Made by a program: the position numbers and the translations under genes. Below, in pieces: positions 26,060-36,552 of a stretch of DNA of 64,000 nucleotides. This DNA is from Pseudoduganella danionis. Lineage in GTDB: Bacteria; Pseudomonadota; Gammaproteobacteria; Burkholderiales; Burkholderiaceae_D. Every line of letters starts with the position of its first letter. Within the stretch, counting starts at the first letter, position 1. The notes under the pieces were generated by a model. It did no database searches and was not told where the DNA came from. It worked only from the letters and a program-made list of their open reading frames with translations. The DNA is taken from the NCBI RefSeq assembly GCF_009720775.1, contig NZ_WNKW01000002.1:496001-560000 (forward strand). Reading direction: 5' to 3'.

Positions 26060-27136
26060 ATGCATCGAATCTCCTTGCCTGCACTGGCCCTGGCTGGCGC
26101 CATGCTGTTCACGTGCGCGGCCAGCCATGCCGCCGACGCGGCTTCCGCTTCCGCAGCTTCCGCGCCTGCTGCCGCAGCGCCTGGCGCGCCGCCCGTGGTG
26201 CTGAGCGCCTACAAACATCTGGCGCAGTGGCAGGATGATGCCGCCCCCGTGATTACGGTGGCACCGCAAGGCGTGCGCATGCCTTATCTGGCCGATGGCG
26301 CGCGCCGTTTCGGCCGCGCCGCCCTGAGCTGGGCCTTTGCCAGCGGCGAGTGCGGCGATGAAGTCTGGGGCAGCGTGAGCGGGGCACAGATTGCGGCGGC
26401 TAATGTGGCCGCGTTTGCGCAGGCCGGCATAGGCTATATCGTATCCACGGGCGGGCAGGGTCATATGTTCACCTGTGCCAGCGATGAAGGCATGGAGCGC
26501 TTTATTAGCCGCTACGATACGCCCGCCTTGCTGGGCATAGATTTCGATATCGAAGAAGGCCAGACTGCGGCGCAGATCGATGCGCTGGTCGGGCGTGCCG
26601 TAGTAGCGCAGCAGCGCCGTCCTGCACTGCGCTTCAGTTTTACCGTGGCCACCCACGCCGCTTCCGATGGCAGCCTGCACAGCCTGAATACGCTGGGCGA
26701 AACAGTGCTCGCGTCGGTGCGCCAGCAGGGCCTGCGCAACTACACTTTCAACCTGATGGTGATGGATTACGGCCCCGCCACGCGCAAGGTGTGCGTGCTG
26801 CGCAAGGGCCGCTGCGATATGGGCCGCTCGGCCTTGCAGGCCGCGCATAATGTGCACCGCAAGTACGGTATCCCGTATAACCAGATCGAACTGACGCCCA
26901 TGCTGGGCGTGAACGATGTGGTGGAAAACGTATTCACCGTGGCCGATATGCAGCGGCTGGCGCGCGCCGTCGGCCAGCTTAAGCTAGCCGGCCTGCATTA
27001 CTGGTCACTGGACCGCGATACGCCGTGCCGCCAGCCTGTCAAAGGCGCTGATGCGCTGTGCAGCGGCATGGCCGGCGTGCCGGCTGGCGCCTATCTGCGT
27101 GCCATGGGCGCTGGCGCAGCGGAGCGCCAGCAATGA
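26060..27136 (+). CDS. Exported GH18-like glycosidase (chitinase or lysozyme-like)
   Basis: 358 residues with a signal peptide (cut after ASHA near residue 24) and an Ala/Ser/Pro-rich spacer to about 45. GIDFDIEEG (159-167) is the GH18 DxxDxDxE catalytic strand; E165 is the candidate acid/base. The opening (VLSAYKHLAQWQD) and HYWSLDRDTPCR near 313-325 resemble bacterial chitinases of the D-type, whose last barrel strand has a Trp-Ser-x-Asp-Arg-Asp. Six cysteines suggest disulfides and periplasmic or secreted location. Start at ATG 26060; its stop overlaps the next start by 4 bases (ATGA). Confidence 0.85.
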   Translation: MHRISLPALALAGAMLFTCAASHAADAASASAASAPAAAAPGAPPVVLSAYKHLAQWQDDAAPVITVAPQGVRMPYLADGARRFGRAALSWAFASGECGDEVWGSVSGAQIAAANVAAFAQAGIGYIVSTGGQGHMFTCASDEGMERFISRYDTPALLGIDFDIEEGQTAAQIDALVGRAVVAQQRRPALRFSFTVATHAASDGSLHSLNTLGETVLASVRQQGLRNYTFNLMVMDYGPATRKVCVLRKGRCDMGRSALQAAHNVHRKYGIPYNQIELTPMLGVNDVVENVFTVADMQRLARAVGQLKLAGLHYWSLDRDTPCRQPVKGADALCSGMAGVPAGAYLRAMGAGAAERQQ

Positions 27137-28236
27137 AGCGCATGCTGGCGCTGGACGTGTTGCGCGGCCTGACGGTTGCGCTGATGATCGTAGTGAATAC
27201 GCCGGGCGACTGGGGCCACGTGTTTGCTCCGCTGCTGCACGCCCAGTGGCACGGCTTTACGCCGACGGACTGGGTGTTTCCTACCTTCCTGTTCGTAGTG
27301 GGTAATGCGCTGAGCTTTGCCGTGCCGCGTTATGCTGCGCAAGGCCATGGTGCCGTACTGCGCAAGGCGCTCAAGCGCAACGTCATCATTTTCCTGCTGG
27401 GCTTCCTGATGTTCTGGTTCCCCTTTGTGACGCAGGATGCCAGCGGCAACTGGGGCCTGATCCCGCTGGCCACCACCCGCATCCCCGGTGTACTGCAGCG
27501 CATCGCCCTGTGTTCGCTGCTGGCCACGCTGATCCTGAATTTCTGGGGCATGCGCGGTGCAGTGCTGTACTGTGTGCTGGCGCTGCTCGGCTACTGGTGG
27601 CTATTGCTGACGTTCGGCGATCTGACGCTGGCCGGCAATGCCCCGGCCAAATTCGACCTGTGGCTGCTGGGCCCAGCACACCTGTATCACGGCGAGGGCG
27701 TACCGTTTGATCCGGAAGGCTTGCTCGGCACGCTGCCGGCGACGGTGAATCTGCTGGCCGGTTATTTCACGGGCCGCCTACTACTGCAGCAAGGTACGGG
27801 CGTGGCAACGCTGCGCCGCATGGTGCAGGCGGGCGTGCTGCTGGTGCTGCTGGCGCTGTGCTGGCAGCTGGTGCTGCCGCTGAATAAAAAGCTGTGGACC
27901 AGTTCCTACGTGGTACTGACCATAGGGCTGGATTTGCTGATCTTGGCGCTGCTGGTGTATGTGATCGAAGTACGCGGCCAGCGCGGCTGGACCTATTTCT
28001 TCGAAGTGTATGGCAAGAACACGCTGTTCATTTTCATGCTGTCGGAACTGGCCGTGGTCGTGCTGGTGCGCCTGCACGTGGGCACGGTGAGCGGCTATAC
28101 ATGGCTGTACCAGCAGCTATTCCAGCCGCTGGCCGCGCCGCAGGTGGCGTCGCTACTGTTTGCACTGTGCTTCATGCTGCTGTGCTGGATAGTCGGCTGG
28201 CAGATGGATAAGCGCCAGTGGTATGTAAAGGTCTAG
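27133..28236 (+). CDS. nagX: NagX-like membrane protein (DUF5009/HGSNAT-related), copy 1
   Basis: 367 residues with about ten hydrophobic helices. The N-terminus MKRMLALDVLRGLTVALMIVVNTPG is characteristic (LDVLRGLTVALMI, residues 6-18), with WVFPTFLFVVGNALSF (about 51-66). The family is related to human heparan-alpha-glucosaminide N-acetyltransferase and to NagX of proteobacterial GlcNAc gene clusters, thought to act on amino sugars at the membrane. The start overlaps the GH18 stop. It lies 4 bp before a second copy. Enzyme or carrier role is not settled. Confidence 0.85.
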   Translation: MKRMLALDVLRGLTVALMIVVNTPGDWGHVFAPLLHAQWHGFTPTDWVFPTFLFVVGNALSFAVPRYAAQGHGAVLRKALKRNVIIFLLGFLMFWFPFVTQDASGNWGLIPLATTRIPGVLQRIALCSLLATLILNFWGMRGAVLYCVLALLGYWWLLLTFGDLTLAGNAPAKFDLWLLGPAHLYHGEGVPFDPEGLLGTLPATVNLLAGYFTGRLLLQQGTGVATLRRMVQAGVLLVLLALCWQLVLPLNKKLWTSSYVVLTIGLDLLILALLVYVIEVRGQRGWTYFFEVYGKNTLFIFMLSELAVVVLVRLHVGTVSGYTWLYQQLFQPLAAPQVASLLFALCFMLLCWIVGWQMDKRQWYVKV

Positions 28237-28240
28237 TGCG

Positions 28241-29446
28241 ATGCGTGCCCATACTTTAGACGGCGCCGACGCCGGCGCAGGCAGCACGGCGCGCTTGCTC
28301 AGCCTCGATGCCTTCCGTGGCTTCGTGATCCTGACCATGATCTGGGTGAATTATCTGGGCGGCATGCCTGCGATACCGTACTGGCTGGAGCACGCAGGCC
28401 CGCGCGCGGACGGCATCACCTTGCCTGATCTGGTGTTCCCCGGTTTCCTGTTCATCGCCGGCATGGCGATTCCGCTGGCACTGCGCCGCGCAATCGGGCA
28501 GGTGACGCCGGCCCTGCTGGGCCGCCTGTGCTGGCGTGCGGTGAGCCTGATGGTGGCCGGGGTGGTGCTGGCCAATGCCTACCGCTATAGCGCCCAGGCG
28601 CTGCTGCCGCGCGCGTGGTATATGACGCTATTCTATCTGGCCATGCTGCTGCTGTGGCGCCAGGGCGGGGCGCGCTGGCAGGCATGGCTGGGCGGCGCGC
28701 TGATGCTGGTCTTGCTGCTGCTGTTCCGCGGTCAGCCCGATGCGGATTTCCCCAGCGTGTATCTGACCCATGGCTGGTGGGGCATACTGGGCATGATAGG
28801 CTGGGCCTATCTGGTCTGCAGCCTGCTGTATCTGGCCACAGGCGGCAATCCCATGGCGCTGACGGGCGCGCTGGCCGGCCTGCTGGTGCTGTACATGGGC
28901 GCGACGGCCGGTGCCGTAACTTTTCCCGCGGCGTTGAACGCGCTCGTGAACGTGCCGCAGTTACTGGGCTCCACCTCGGCCAATATGCTGGCCGGTGTGC
29001 TGGCCACGCTGCTGCTCACGCAGGCGGACAACACGCCGTGGCAGCGCGTGCGTGCGCTGACCTGGCTGGCACTGGCAATGTTCGTGGCCGGCCTGCTGCT
29101 GCGACCCTATCACGGCATCAACAAGATCTATGCAACAGAATCCTACACGCTGGTGTGTGCGGGCCTGATACTGGCCTTGTACATCGTATTCCATGTGCTG
29201 ATCGATCTGCTGCAATGGCGGCGCTGGTGTGTCTTCCTGCTGCCGGCTGGCGCCAACGCGCTGTTTGCGTATATCGCGCCCGATCTGTGGGAGCAGGCCA
29301 TGGCCGTGCTGCATATGCCGCGCTGGTGGTGGCCGTATCTGCAGCAGGGCGGTCATGCGGGCCTGCTGAATGCAGCCGTGCTGGCACTGGCGATGATGGG
29401 CTGGACGGCGCTGGCCAATCGCGCTGGCTGGCGCCTGAAATTCTGA
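28241..29446 (+). CDS. NagX-like membrane protein (DUF5009/HGSNAT-related), copy 2
   Basis: 401 residues, with the same plan as the preceding gene: RLLSLDAFRGFVILTMIWVNYLG (SLDAFRGFVILTMIWVNY near residues 20-37), LPDLVFPGFLFIAGMAIPLAL and further helices to the C-terminus (AALNAAVLALAMMGWTALA region). The LDxxRG and VFPxFLFxxG words are shared with copy 1, so the pair arose by duplication or recruitment, although the sequences have moved apart. It starts 4 bp after copy 1. The presence of both in one unit is unusual and may give two substrate ranges. Confidence 0.83.
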   Translation: MRAHTLDGADAGAGSTARLLSLDAFRGFVILTMIWVNYLGGMPAIPYWLEHAGPRADGITLPDLVFPGFLFIAGMAIPLALRRAIGQVTPALLGRLCWRAVSLMVAGVVLANAYRYSAQALLPRAWYMTLFYLAMLLLWRQGGARWQAWLGGALMLVLLLLFRGQPDADFPSVYLTHGWWGILGMIGWAYLVCSLLYLATGGNPMALTGALAGLLVLYMGATAGAVTFPAALNALVNVPQLLGSTSANMLAGVLATLLLTQADNTPWQRVRALTWLALAMFVAGLLLRPYHGINKIYATESYTLVCAGLILALYIVFHVLIDLLQWRRWCVFLLPAGANALFAYIAPDLWEQAMAVLHMPRWWWPYLQQGGHAGLLNAAVLALAMMGWTALANRAGWRLKF

Positions 29447-29527
29447 TCCGGCGATACCCGGAAAGCACTGCGGCCGGATAATCCGGCCGCAGAATTGATG
29501 CGCTGTACTCGCGCTAAGGCTTACTGA

Positions 29528-30829
29528 TTACTTGGCTTCAGCAACAGCTTTAGGCGGGTTCTGATACATGATCCAGTAACGGGCCAGATCGGCACGGCCG
29601 TCGTTGCCGGTGATGGTTTCCAGCAGTTTGACCGACTCGTCTTTTTTGCCGGCCAGTGCCAGTGCATAGCCCAGACGCAGCTTGGCATCTTCAGGGTTCT
29701 TGGCCACGCCTTTGGCGATACCCTGTTTCATCAGGTCGATACCTTTGTCGAACTGGCCCAGTGCGATGTAGTTGTAGCCCAGATTGACCAGACCCACGCC
29801 GTCTTTGGATTTCATCGCTGCGTCGATACCTTTGTCGATGTTTTTCGCATCGTCGGCGGCACCCTTGTTGGCGCTGTCCTTGACCTTCTGGATCACGGCT
29901 TTGTCCTTGCCGGCAGGGACGCCGTTAGGATAGGCCTTGTCCATCGCCACTTTACCTTCGGTGAAGAAGCCACCCAGCACGGCCAGATCACCCAGTTCCA
30001 GGTAGTCTTCCGTTTCCATTTTCGATGGCGCAGCCAGTGCCTTCAGACGGGCCACATCCAGATCGAAACGGGTCGAGTAGGATTTTTTGCCGCGCGTGCG
30101 GTTCAGCAGGTCGAACCAGTAGTCTTCCGTGGCGTAGTAGCGGGTCAGCTCTTCCACCGCTTGCAGATACAGTTCGGTATCCTTGGTCTTGATGCCGATG
30201 TTACCCAGCAGGTTCAGTTCATCCTTCGGTGGTGCGATGCCGGTTTTCTTGGCTGCTTCCACGTCTTTCAGCACTTCAGCCTTGGCACCGGCGTAGTCGT
30301 TCTTGAAGAACATCGAGCGCACGATGAACTGGCGCTGCTTCTGGGTGTCGCCCGATTCGGTGCCATAGCGGTTGAACCAGGTAATGGCCTGATCGTAGTC
30401 CTTGATGTTGCTGTAGTAGATGCCGGCGATAGCATCGATGAAGCGCAGCTTGTTTTCCGGGGTCAGGCGGCCCGATTCCACCATTTCAGCCAGCGCCTTG
30501 ACGCTCATCTCATGGTTGCCCGAAGCCTGGCCCAGTTGCACGCGCATCTGGTTCAGAATGAACTGCTCGTACGGCGTCACGTTGGCCATGGCGGCCGACT
30601 GGTCGATGCGGCTCTGGAATTCGGCGAAGTTCTTATTGTCCAGCAGGACCTTGGTCTGGGCTGGATCGATCAGTTTGTAGATTTCCGGACGTATGGTGTC
30701 CTTAGGCGGTTCGGCCGGTTTGGCCGCTTCGGCGGCAACCACAGGGGTCATACCCAGCAGGGTAGGGGCAGCGTTCAGGCCAATGGCGGCCAGCAGCAGA
30801 CTAAGACGGGCGAAACGAATGTGGGACAT
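29528..30829 (-). CDS. Exported tetratricopeptide-repeat protein
   Basis: 433 residues with a signal peptide (cut after VVAAEA near residue 35). The mature protein is all-helical with TPR-like units such as AGIYYSNIKDYDQAITWFNRYG (within residues 135-158), NLGYNYIALGQFDKGIDLMKQG and RLGYALALAGKKDESVKLLETI. No catalytic motif. TPR proteins serve as docking sites; here it may help the chitin/GlcNAc envelope machinery, since it lies between NagX and the ABC ATPase, but that is inference. Gap of 105 bp to the ATPase gene. Confidence 0.75.
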   Translation of the reverse strand: MSHIRFARLSLLLAAIGLNAAPTLLGMTPVVAAEAAKPAEPPKDTIRPEIYKLIDPAQTKVLLDNKNFAEFQSRIDQSAAMANVTPYEQFILNQMRVQLGQASGNHEMSVKALAEMVESGRLTPENKLRFIDAIAGIYYSNIKDYDQAITWFNRYGTESGDTQKQRQFIVRSMFFKNDYAGAKAEVLKDVEAAKKTGIAPPKDELNLLGNIGIKTKDTELYLQAVEELTRYYATEDYWFDLLNRTRGKKSYSTRFDLDVARLKALAAPSKMETEDYLELGDLAVLGGFFTEGKVAMDKAYPNGVPAGKDKAVIQKVKDSANKGAADDAKNIDKGIDAAMKSKDGVGLVNLGYNYIALGQFDKGIDLMKQGIAKGVAKNPEDAKLRLGYALALAGKKDESVKLLETITGNDGRADLARYWIMYQNPPKAVAEAK

Positions 30830-30934
30830 GAATTATCCTTCTATCAAACAATTGAGCGAACGGGCTGGTAGGCCCTGCCGTCGCGACGGAGTAAACCCGC
30901 GTATTGTTACATAAAACTGGCGGAAAAACTGAAA

Positions 30935-32047
<1,113 letters not shown>

Positions 32048-32051
32048 GGAC

Positions 32052-33368
32052 TCAACCTGCGCTGGCGGTGGCTGGGTTGCCTTCCGCTGGTGCCTCGTCC
32101 TGCTGCGGACGGGCGGCCATAGGAATTAGCTGCGACAGCACGGCCACCGGCACGGCGCACACCATCACCCACACGAAGAAATTGCGGTAGCCCAGTGCTA
32201 GCTGGATGTCGCCGCTGAACAGCTTGAACAGCACAAAGCCCAGTTGCATCACGCCCGTCGCGAACGCATAGTGGGCAGTCTGGTATTTGCCCGGTGCGAC
32301 TACCTGCATCATGTACAGGATCAGACCGACGAAGCCGAAGCCGTAGCCGAACATCTCCACGCTCAGGGCCACGCCGATCACCGACAGTTCGGTGGGCTGG
32401 AATACGGACAGCAGATAGAAGGCCAGATTCGGCAGGTTCACGGCCAGTATCAGCCACAGGATGGCGCGCTTGAGGCTGAGCCAGGAAGTGAAATAGCCGC
32501 CAGCGATACTGCCCACCACGAAGGCCACCGTACCCACCGTGCCATACACGGCGCCCACTTCGGCCGTGCTCAGGCCGAGGCCACCCAGATGGCGCGCTTC
32601 GCGCAGGAACAGCGGGCCGATCGACTGCACCTGCGCCTCGCCGGCGCGGAACAGGATGATGAAGATGATGGAAACCCAGATGCCTTTTTTACGGAAGAAT
32701 TCAATGATGACCTGCCACAGTGTGCGCGCAATCGCGGCCGCATTGTGCTCGTCGCTGGTGGCGTTCTTCGCCAGCGGCAGCGCCCAGCTATTGTACAGCC
32801 CCAGCGTGACCATGATGGCGGCGAGGATGCAGTAGCTAATCGTCCATGCGGGCACCACGCCTATGGATTTCTCGAAGTGACCGGCCAGCAGCAGCAGGCC
32901 GCCCGTGGTGAAGAATTTGCCGGCATTGAAGAAAGTGCCGGTCCAGCCGGCGTAAGCTGCCTGACCTTTTTCATCAAGGCTGGTGATGTACAGGCCATCA
33001 CAGGCGATATCGTGGGTGGCGGCGGAAATCGCCACCAGTCCCAGCATGGTCAGCGCTGCAGCAAACCAGAACGGCGTATGCAGCGATAGTGCCACGCCGC
33101 CCAGACACAGGCCGCCCAGAATCTGGAAGCCAACCACCACCAGCTTCTTGCTGCTGGCCAGTTCGAGGAAGGGACTCCACAATGGCTTGAATACCCACGC
33201 AAAGCCGATCAAGCCGGTCCAGTGATTGAGCTCGTCGTTGGGCACGCCCATACTCTTGAGCATCTGGTTCGCCACGATCATCACGGCGAAGAACGGCAGG
33301 CCCTGTGCCAGATACAGGCTGGGTACCCAGAATTTCGGATTGCGTACGGCGGGTGTGCTGTGTTCCAT
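32052..33368 (-). CDS. MFS transporter of the AmpG-like family, GlcNAc/oligosaccharide
   Basis: 438 residues after choosing ATG 33368 (MEHSTPAVRNPKFWVPSLY); AGGGGAGAC stands just upstream. Twelve hydrophobic helices, with YLAQGLPFFAVMIVANQML and ATHDIACDGLYI as in AmpG-type muropeptide permeases. AmpG proteins bring GlcNAc-anhydroMurNAc into the cell, so in this locus a role for peptidoglycan or chitin sugars is likely. Its stop is 4 bp from the ATPase start. Alternative: another sugar MFS; the substrate is not decided by sequence. Confidence 0.85.
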   Translation of the reverse strand: MEHSTPAVRNPKFWVPSLYLAQGLPFFAVMIVANQMLKSMGVPNDELNHWTGLIGFAWVFKPLWSPFLELASSKKLVVVGFQILGGLCLGGVALSLHTPFWFAAALTMLGLVAISAATHDIACDGLYITSLDEKGQAAYAGWTGTFFNAGKFFTTGGLLLLAGHFEKSIGVVPAWTISYCILAAIMVTLGLYNSWALPLAKNATSDEHNAAAIARTLWQVIIEFFRKKGIWVSIIFIILFRAGEAQVQSIGPLFLREARHLGGLGLSTAEVGAVYGTVGTVAFVVGSIAGGYFTSWLSLKRAILWLILAVNLPNLAFYLLSVFQPTELSVIGVALSVEMFGYGFGFVGLILYMMQVVAPGKYQTAHYAFATGVMQLGFVLFKLFSGDIQLALGYRNFFVWVMVCAVPVAVLSQLIPMAARPQQDEAPAEGNPATASAG

Positions 33369-33391
33369 GTGGTGTCTCCCCTCAGTTCTTA

Positions 33392-34897
33392 TTATTCGAA
33401 GCCGCCGACCGGTACGCGGCCATTCGCTTCCAGCGCGCCGGACAGCCACAGATTGATGGCTTCGAGTGCCGGCTGGGCAAAGCCGTAGGTCAGCAGAGCA
33501 GGGGCCTGGATGTCGAGCGCCTGATACGGGTTCCACAGCGCCAGATGCAGATCGGGCTTCCAGTTGTTGCGCGCGTTGTCGCCATAGCGCAGGCGCGAGG
33601 TGGAGGCCAACATCGTGTAGCGGCCATCATCGGGCAGGCTGTTCCAGTCGAAGCTGTCGGCGTTGTCGTAGGTGACCAGTTCGACGTCGTACAGCGTGCG
33701 CAGCGAGTCGGCCACCACGGCGGCTGGCACACCGGCTTCCGAGACGCCGTCGCTGACCACATCCTGTCGTGCCACCAGACGCACGCGCGCGCCAGCGGCA
33801 GGGCGCTGTGGTGCACCGTAGGCGGTCAGGCTGCGCTGCCAGCCTTCGGCCATGATGCGGCGGTCGCTGGCGTCTTCCTTGTACGAGCGCTGCTTGCACG
33901 GGTATGCCTGTGCCAGTGCGCCGAGGCGGGCCAGACGGTGCTGGATATCGGCCTGCGAAATTTCGCCCGCGGCGATAGCAGCGGCGATGGCGTTCAGGGT
34001 TTCTTCCTGCGTTTCGGTAGTACCCAGCGCCATCACCATGTCGGCACCGGCCGTCAGTGCACGCACGGCGGCATTGCCGACGCCGTAGCGGCCCGCAATT
34101 GCGTGCATGTCCATGCCGTCGGTGATGATGATGCCCTGATACTGCCATTCCTCGCGCAGCATGCCGGTCAGAATGCGGCGCGACATGGTGGCCGGATTGT
34201 CGGCGTCCAGCGTCGGGTAGACGATGTGCGCCGTCATCATGGCCGGTGCAGCACCGGCAGCGATGCGGAACGGCGCCAGTTCCATGCGTTCCAGTTCGGC
34301 CACCGGCTTGTCCACGGTAGGGAGGTCGCGGTGCGAATCGACGCTGGTGTCGCCATGGCCGGGGAAGTGCTTGACGCAGCAGGCCACGCCTTCCGCATGC
34401 GAGCCGGCCATCCATGCCATCGCCAGTTCGGCCGCGCGGGTAGGCTCGGCGCCAAACGAACGCTCGGCGATGACGGGGTTGTGCGGGTTGTTGTTCAGGT
34501 CCAGCACCGGCGCGAAGTTCCAGTTGAAGCCCAGCGCCTTGACGGCACGCGCCACGGCGGCACCCGTGCGGTAGCTCAGATCGAGGTCGTTGGCGGCACC
34601 GAGACCCATGGCTGCTGGTGGTGCCGGTACCCAGGTGGAACGCACCACGGCGCCGCCTTCCTGATCGATGGCGATCAGGGCTTCGTCGCCCATCACGGCG
34701 CGCAGATCGGCAGTCAGTTTGGCCAATTGGACCGAGTCGGTCATATTGCCGCGGAACAGACAGACGGCGCGGATGCCGTTCGTCTTGAGAAAATCAGCAG
34801 TGGCGGCATCGAGCGTGGTGCCGGGGAAGCGGATCATGATTAGCTGGCCGGCCAGCTTGCGCAACTGGTCTTGGGTTACTTGTGGGGTTAAGGTCAT
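33392..34897 (-). CDS. nagZ: Glycoside hydrolase family 3, beta-N-acetylhexosaminidase
   Basis: It releases GlcNAc from chitobiose or muropeptides. 501 residues without signal peptide, so cytoplasmic. It has the GH3 NagZ-type loop CVKHFPGHGDTSVDSHRDLP (KHFPGHGDTSVDSH near 184-197, containing the His-Asp acid dyad of bacterial NagZ), and the nucleophile region GIIITDGMDMHAI (nucleophile Asp in TDGMD near 263-266). NagZ of enterics has about 340 residues; this one has a further 150-residue C-terminal domain, as in Nag3-like enzymes. Its start overlaps the permease stop by 4 bp. Confidence 0.9.
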   Translation of the reverse strand: MTLTPQVTQDQLRKLAGQLIMIRFPGTTLDAATADFLKTNGIRAVCLFRGNMTDSVQLAKLTADLRAVMGDEALIAIDQEGGAVVRSTWVPAPPAAMGLGAANDLDLSYRTGAAVARAVKALGFNWNFAPVLDLNNNPHNPVIAERSFGAEPTRAAELAMAWMAGSHAEGVACCVKHFPGHGDTSVDSHRDLPTVDKPVAELERMELAPFRIAAGAAPAMMTAHIVYPTLDADNPATMSRRILTGMLREEWQYQGIIITDGMDMHAIAGRYGVGNAAVRALTAGADMVMALGTTETQEETLNAIAAAIAAGEISQADIQHRLARLGALAQAYPCKQRSYKEDASDRRIMAEGWQRSLTAYGAPQRPAAGARVRLVARQDVVSDGVSEAGVPAAVVADSLRTLYDVELVTYDNADSFDWNSLPDDGRYTMLASTSRLRYGDNARNNWKPDLHLALWNPYQALDIQAPALLTYGFAQPALEAINLWLSGALEANGRVPVGGFE

Positions 34898-35697
34898 TTC
34901 ACTGCTCCATCCATGCCGCGCATGAAGAATCGTTGAGTAAAGAGGAAGGCTGCCAGTGTAGGCAGTATGGTAAGCACGGTGCCGGCGGCGATCACGCGCG
35001 TGCTGCTGCCGAACGTGCCGCGTAAATACAGCACGCCAACCGACAGCGGGAACTGGTCTGGCTTGCTCATCACGATGGATGGCCAGATGTATTCATTCCA
35101 TGCTTCCACCGCCGTGAGGATGCCGACCGTGGCCAGCCACGGGGCGATCAGTGGCAGCATGATTTTATAGAAGATGGTCCACTCCGAAGCGCCGTCTACA
35201 CGCGCCGCATCGATCAGATCCTGCGGTACTTCTTCGAAGGCCTGCTTGAGCAGCAGGATGGCCACGGCCGTGACGACATTCGGCAGGATCACGCCCGTGT
35301 AGGTATCGACCAGACTGAGTTTGGTAACGGTGATGAAGTTGACGAGGAAGTTCACTTCCGACGGCAGCACCAGCGTGGCGAGGATCAGGCCGAACACCAG
35401 CTTGCGGCCCTTGAATTGCATGCGCGCGAGCGGATAGGCAGCCGCCGAACACAGCGTCAGTTTCCAGAACACGGTGCAGGCCGCGATCAGCAGCGAGTTG
35501 CCGAGGAAGCTGGCCATGGGCAGGGTTTCGAACACGGCGATGAAATTTGCCATGGATGGCTCGCGCGGCCAGAACGTGGGCGGGAAGGCGAAGATATTTC
35601 CTTCCGTGGAAAGCGCCGTGACCAGTGTCCACCAGAACGGGAACACGCACACCAGTGCCAGTGCGCTCAGCAGCAGATAATGGGCAAGCTTCTTCAT
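34894..35697 (-). CDS. Sugar ABC transporter permease (MalG-like)
   Basis: 267 residues from ATG 35697 (MKKLAHYLLLSALALVCVFP). Six helices and the cytoplasmic EAA loop DAARVDGASEWTIFYKIMLP (DAARVDGASEW near 176-186) that contacts the ATPase. MalG/UgpE-type proteins end close behind the last helix, as here (RGMDGAVK). Both ends overlap the neighbours (34894-34897 and 35694-35697), so this is one translationally coupled unit. Confidence 0.93.
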   Translation of the reverse strand: MKKLAHYLLLSALALVCVFPFWWTLVTALSTEGNIFAFPPTFWPREPSMANFIAVFETLPMASFLGNSLLIAACTVFWKLTLCSAAAYPLARMQFKGRKLVFGLILATLVLPSEVNFLVNFITVTKLSLVDTYTGVILPNVVTAVAILLLKQAFEEVPQDLIDAARVDGASEWTIFYKIMLPLIAPWLATVGILTAVEAWNEYIWPSIVMSKPDQFPLSVGVLYLRGTFGSSTRVIAAGTVLTILPTLAAFLFTQRFFMRGMDGAVK

Positions 35698-36551
35698 GGG
35701 CGGTGTTTGGGTTTCAGATAGCGCAGGCATAACAGCGCTATGCCTATGCAGAACACCGACATGACGAAGCTGGCGGCCAGTGCGCGCGGCAGTTTCAGGT
35801 GCTTGAGGCCCTGATCGTAAGCGTAGTACAGACCCGTGAAGGTAGAGTTCATCGGACCGCCCTGGGTCAGCACATCCACTTCCTGATAAGCCTTGAGCGC
35901 AGCCAGTACGGACAGGATGGCGCATACCATGATGGTAGGGCGCAGCATGGGCACGGTGATTTTCCAGAAACGCTGCCAGCGGCTGGCACCATCGAGGATG
36001 GCGGCTTCCTGCATATCGGCCGGCACGGCCTGCAGCGCAGCCAGATACATCACCATATACCAGCCCAGCCCGCGCCACAGCGTAACGAACATGATGGCAA
36101 ACAGCGCCAGACTATCATTGGACAACCAGCCTACGGGCGCATCAACCAGACGGCACAGCATGAGAACGTAATTGAGCGCGCCCTGTTCGTGGAACATGAA
36201 GCCCCACATGATGCCGACCACGGAGACGGTAGTCACGACCGGCACATAGAACGCGGCGCGGAAGTAGCGGATGCCGGGTAGCTGGTTATTCACCAGCACG
36301 GCCAGACTCAGCGCGCCGATCTGCACGAACGGCACCATCAGCAGGAACACGAGGGAGTTTTTCAGGCCCGTGACGAACATCTCGTTGTTGAAGATGTAGC
36401 GGAAGTTATCCAGACCTACCCAGTGGGTATCGCGGATCAGGCTATAGTCGGTAAACGCCAGCAGCGAACCGAAGGCCACGGGCCAGAACGAGAACACCGC
36501 CAGCAGTGCCAGTGCCGGTGCGAGGAACAGCCATGCAGTCAGGTTGCGCAT
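35694..36551 (-). CDS. Sugar ABC transporter permease (MalF-like)
   Basis: 285 residues from ATG 36551 (MRNLTAWLFLAPALALLAVF), placed one base after the stop of the binding-protein gene. Six helices; EAA loop QEAAILDGASRWQRFWKITVP (AAILDGASRWQRF near 189-201). The NSLVFLLMVPFVQIGAL segment and GGPMNSTF word are as in MalF/UgpA permeases for disaccharides or amino sugars. Overlaps the MalG-like gene by 4 bp. Confidence 0.93.
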   Translation of the reverse strand: MRNLTAWLFLAPALALLAVFSFWPVAFGSLLAFTDYSLIRDTHWVGLDNFRYIFNNEMFVTGLKNSLVFLLMVPFVQIGALSLAVLVNNQLPGIRYFRAAFYVPVVTTVSVVGIMWGFMFHEQGALNYVLMLCRLVDAPVGWLSNDSLALFAIMFVTLWRGLGWYMVMYLAALQAVPADMQEAAILDGASRWQRFWKITVPMLRPTIMVCAILSVLAALKAYQEVDVLTQGGPMNSTFTGLYYAYDQGLKHLKLPRALAASFVMSVFCIGIALLCLRYLKPKHRP

Positions 36552-36552
36552 C

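Noticed and set aside
33305..34843. Plus-strand frame of about 510 codons over the GH3 gene
   Set aside because: Shadow of the glycosidase, which has clear catalytic motifs on the other strand.
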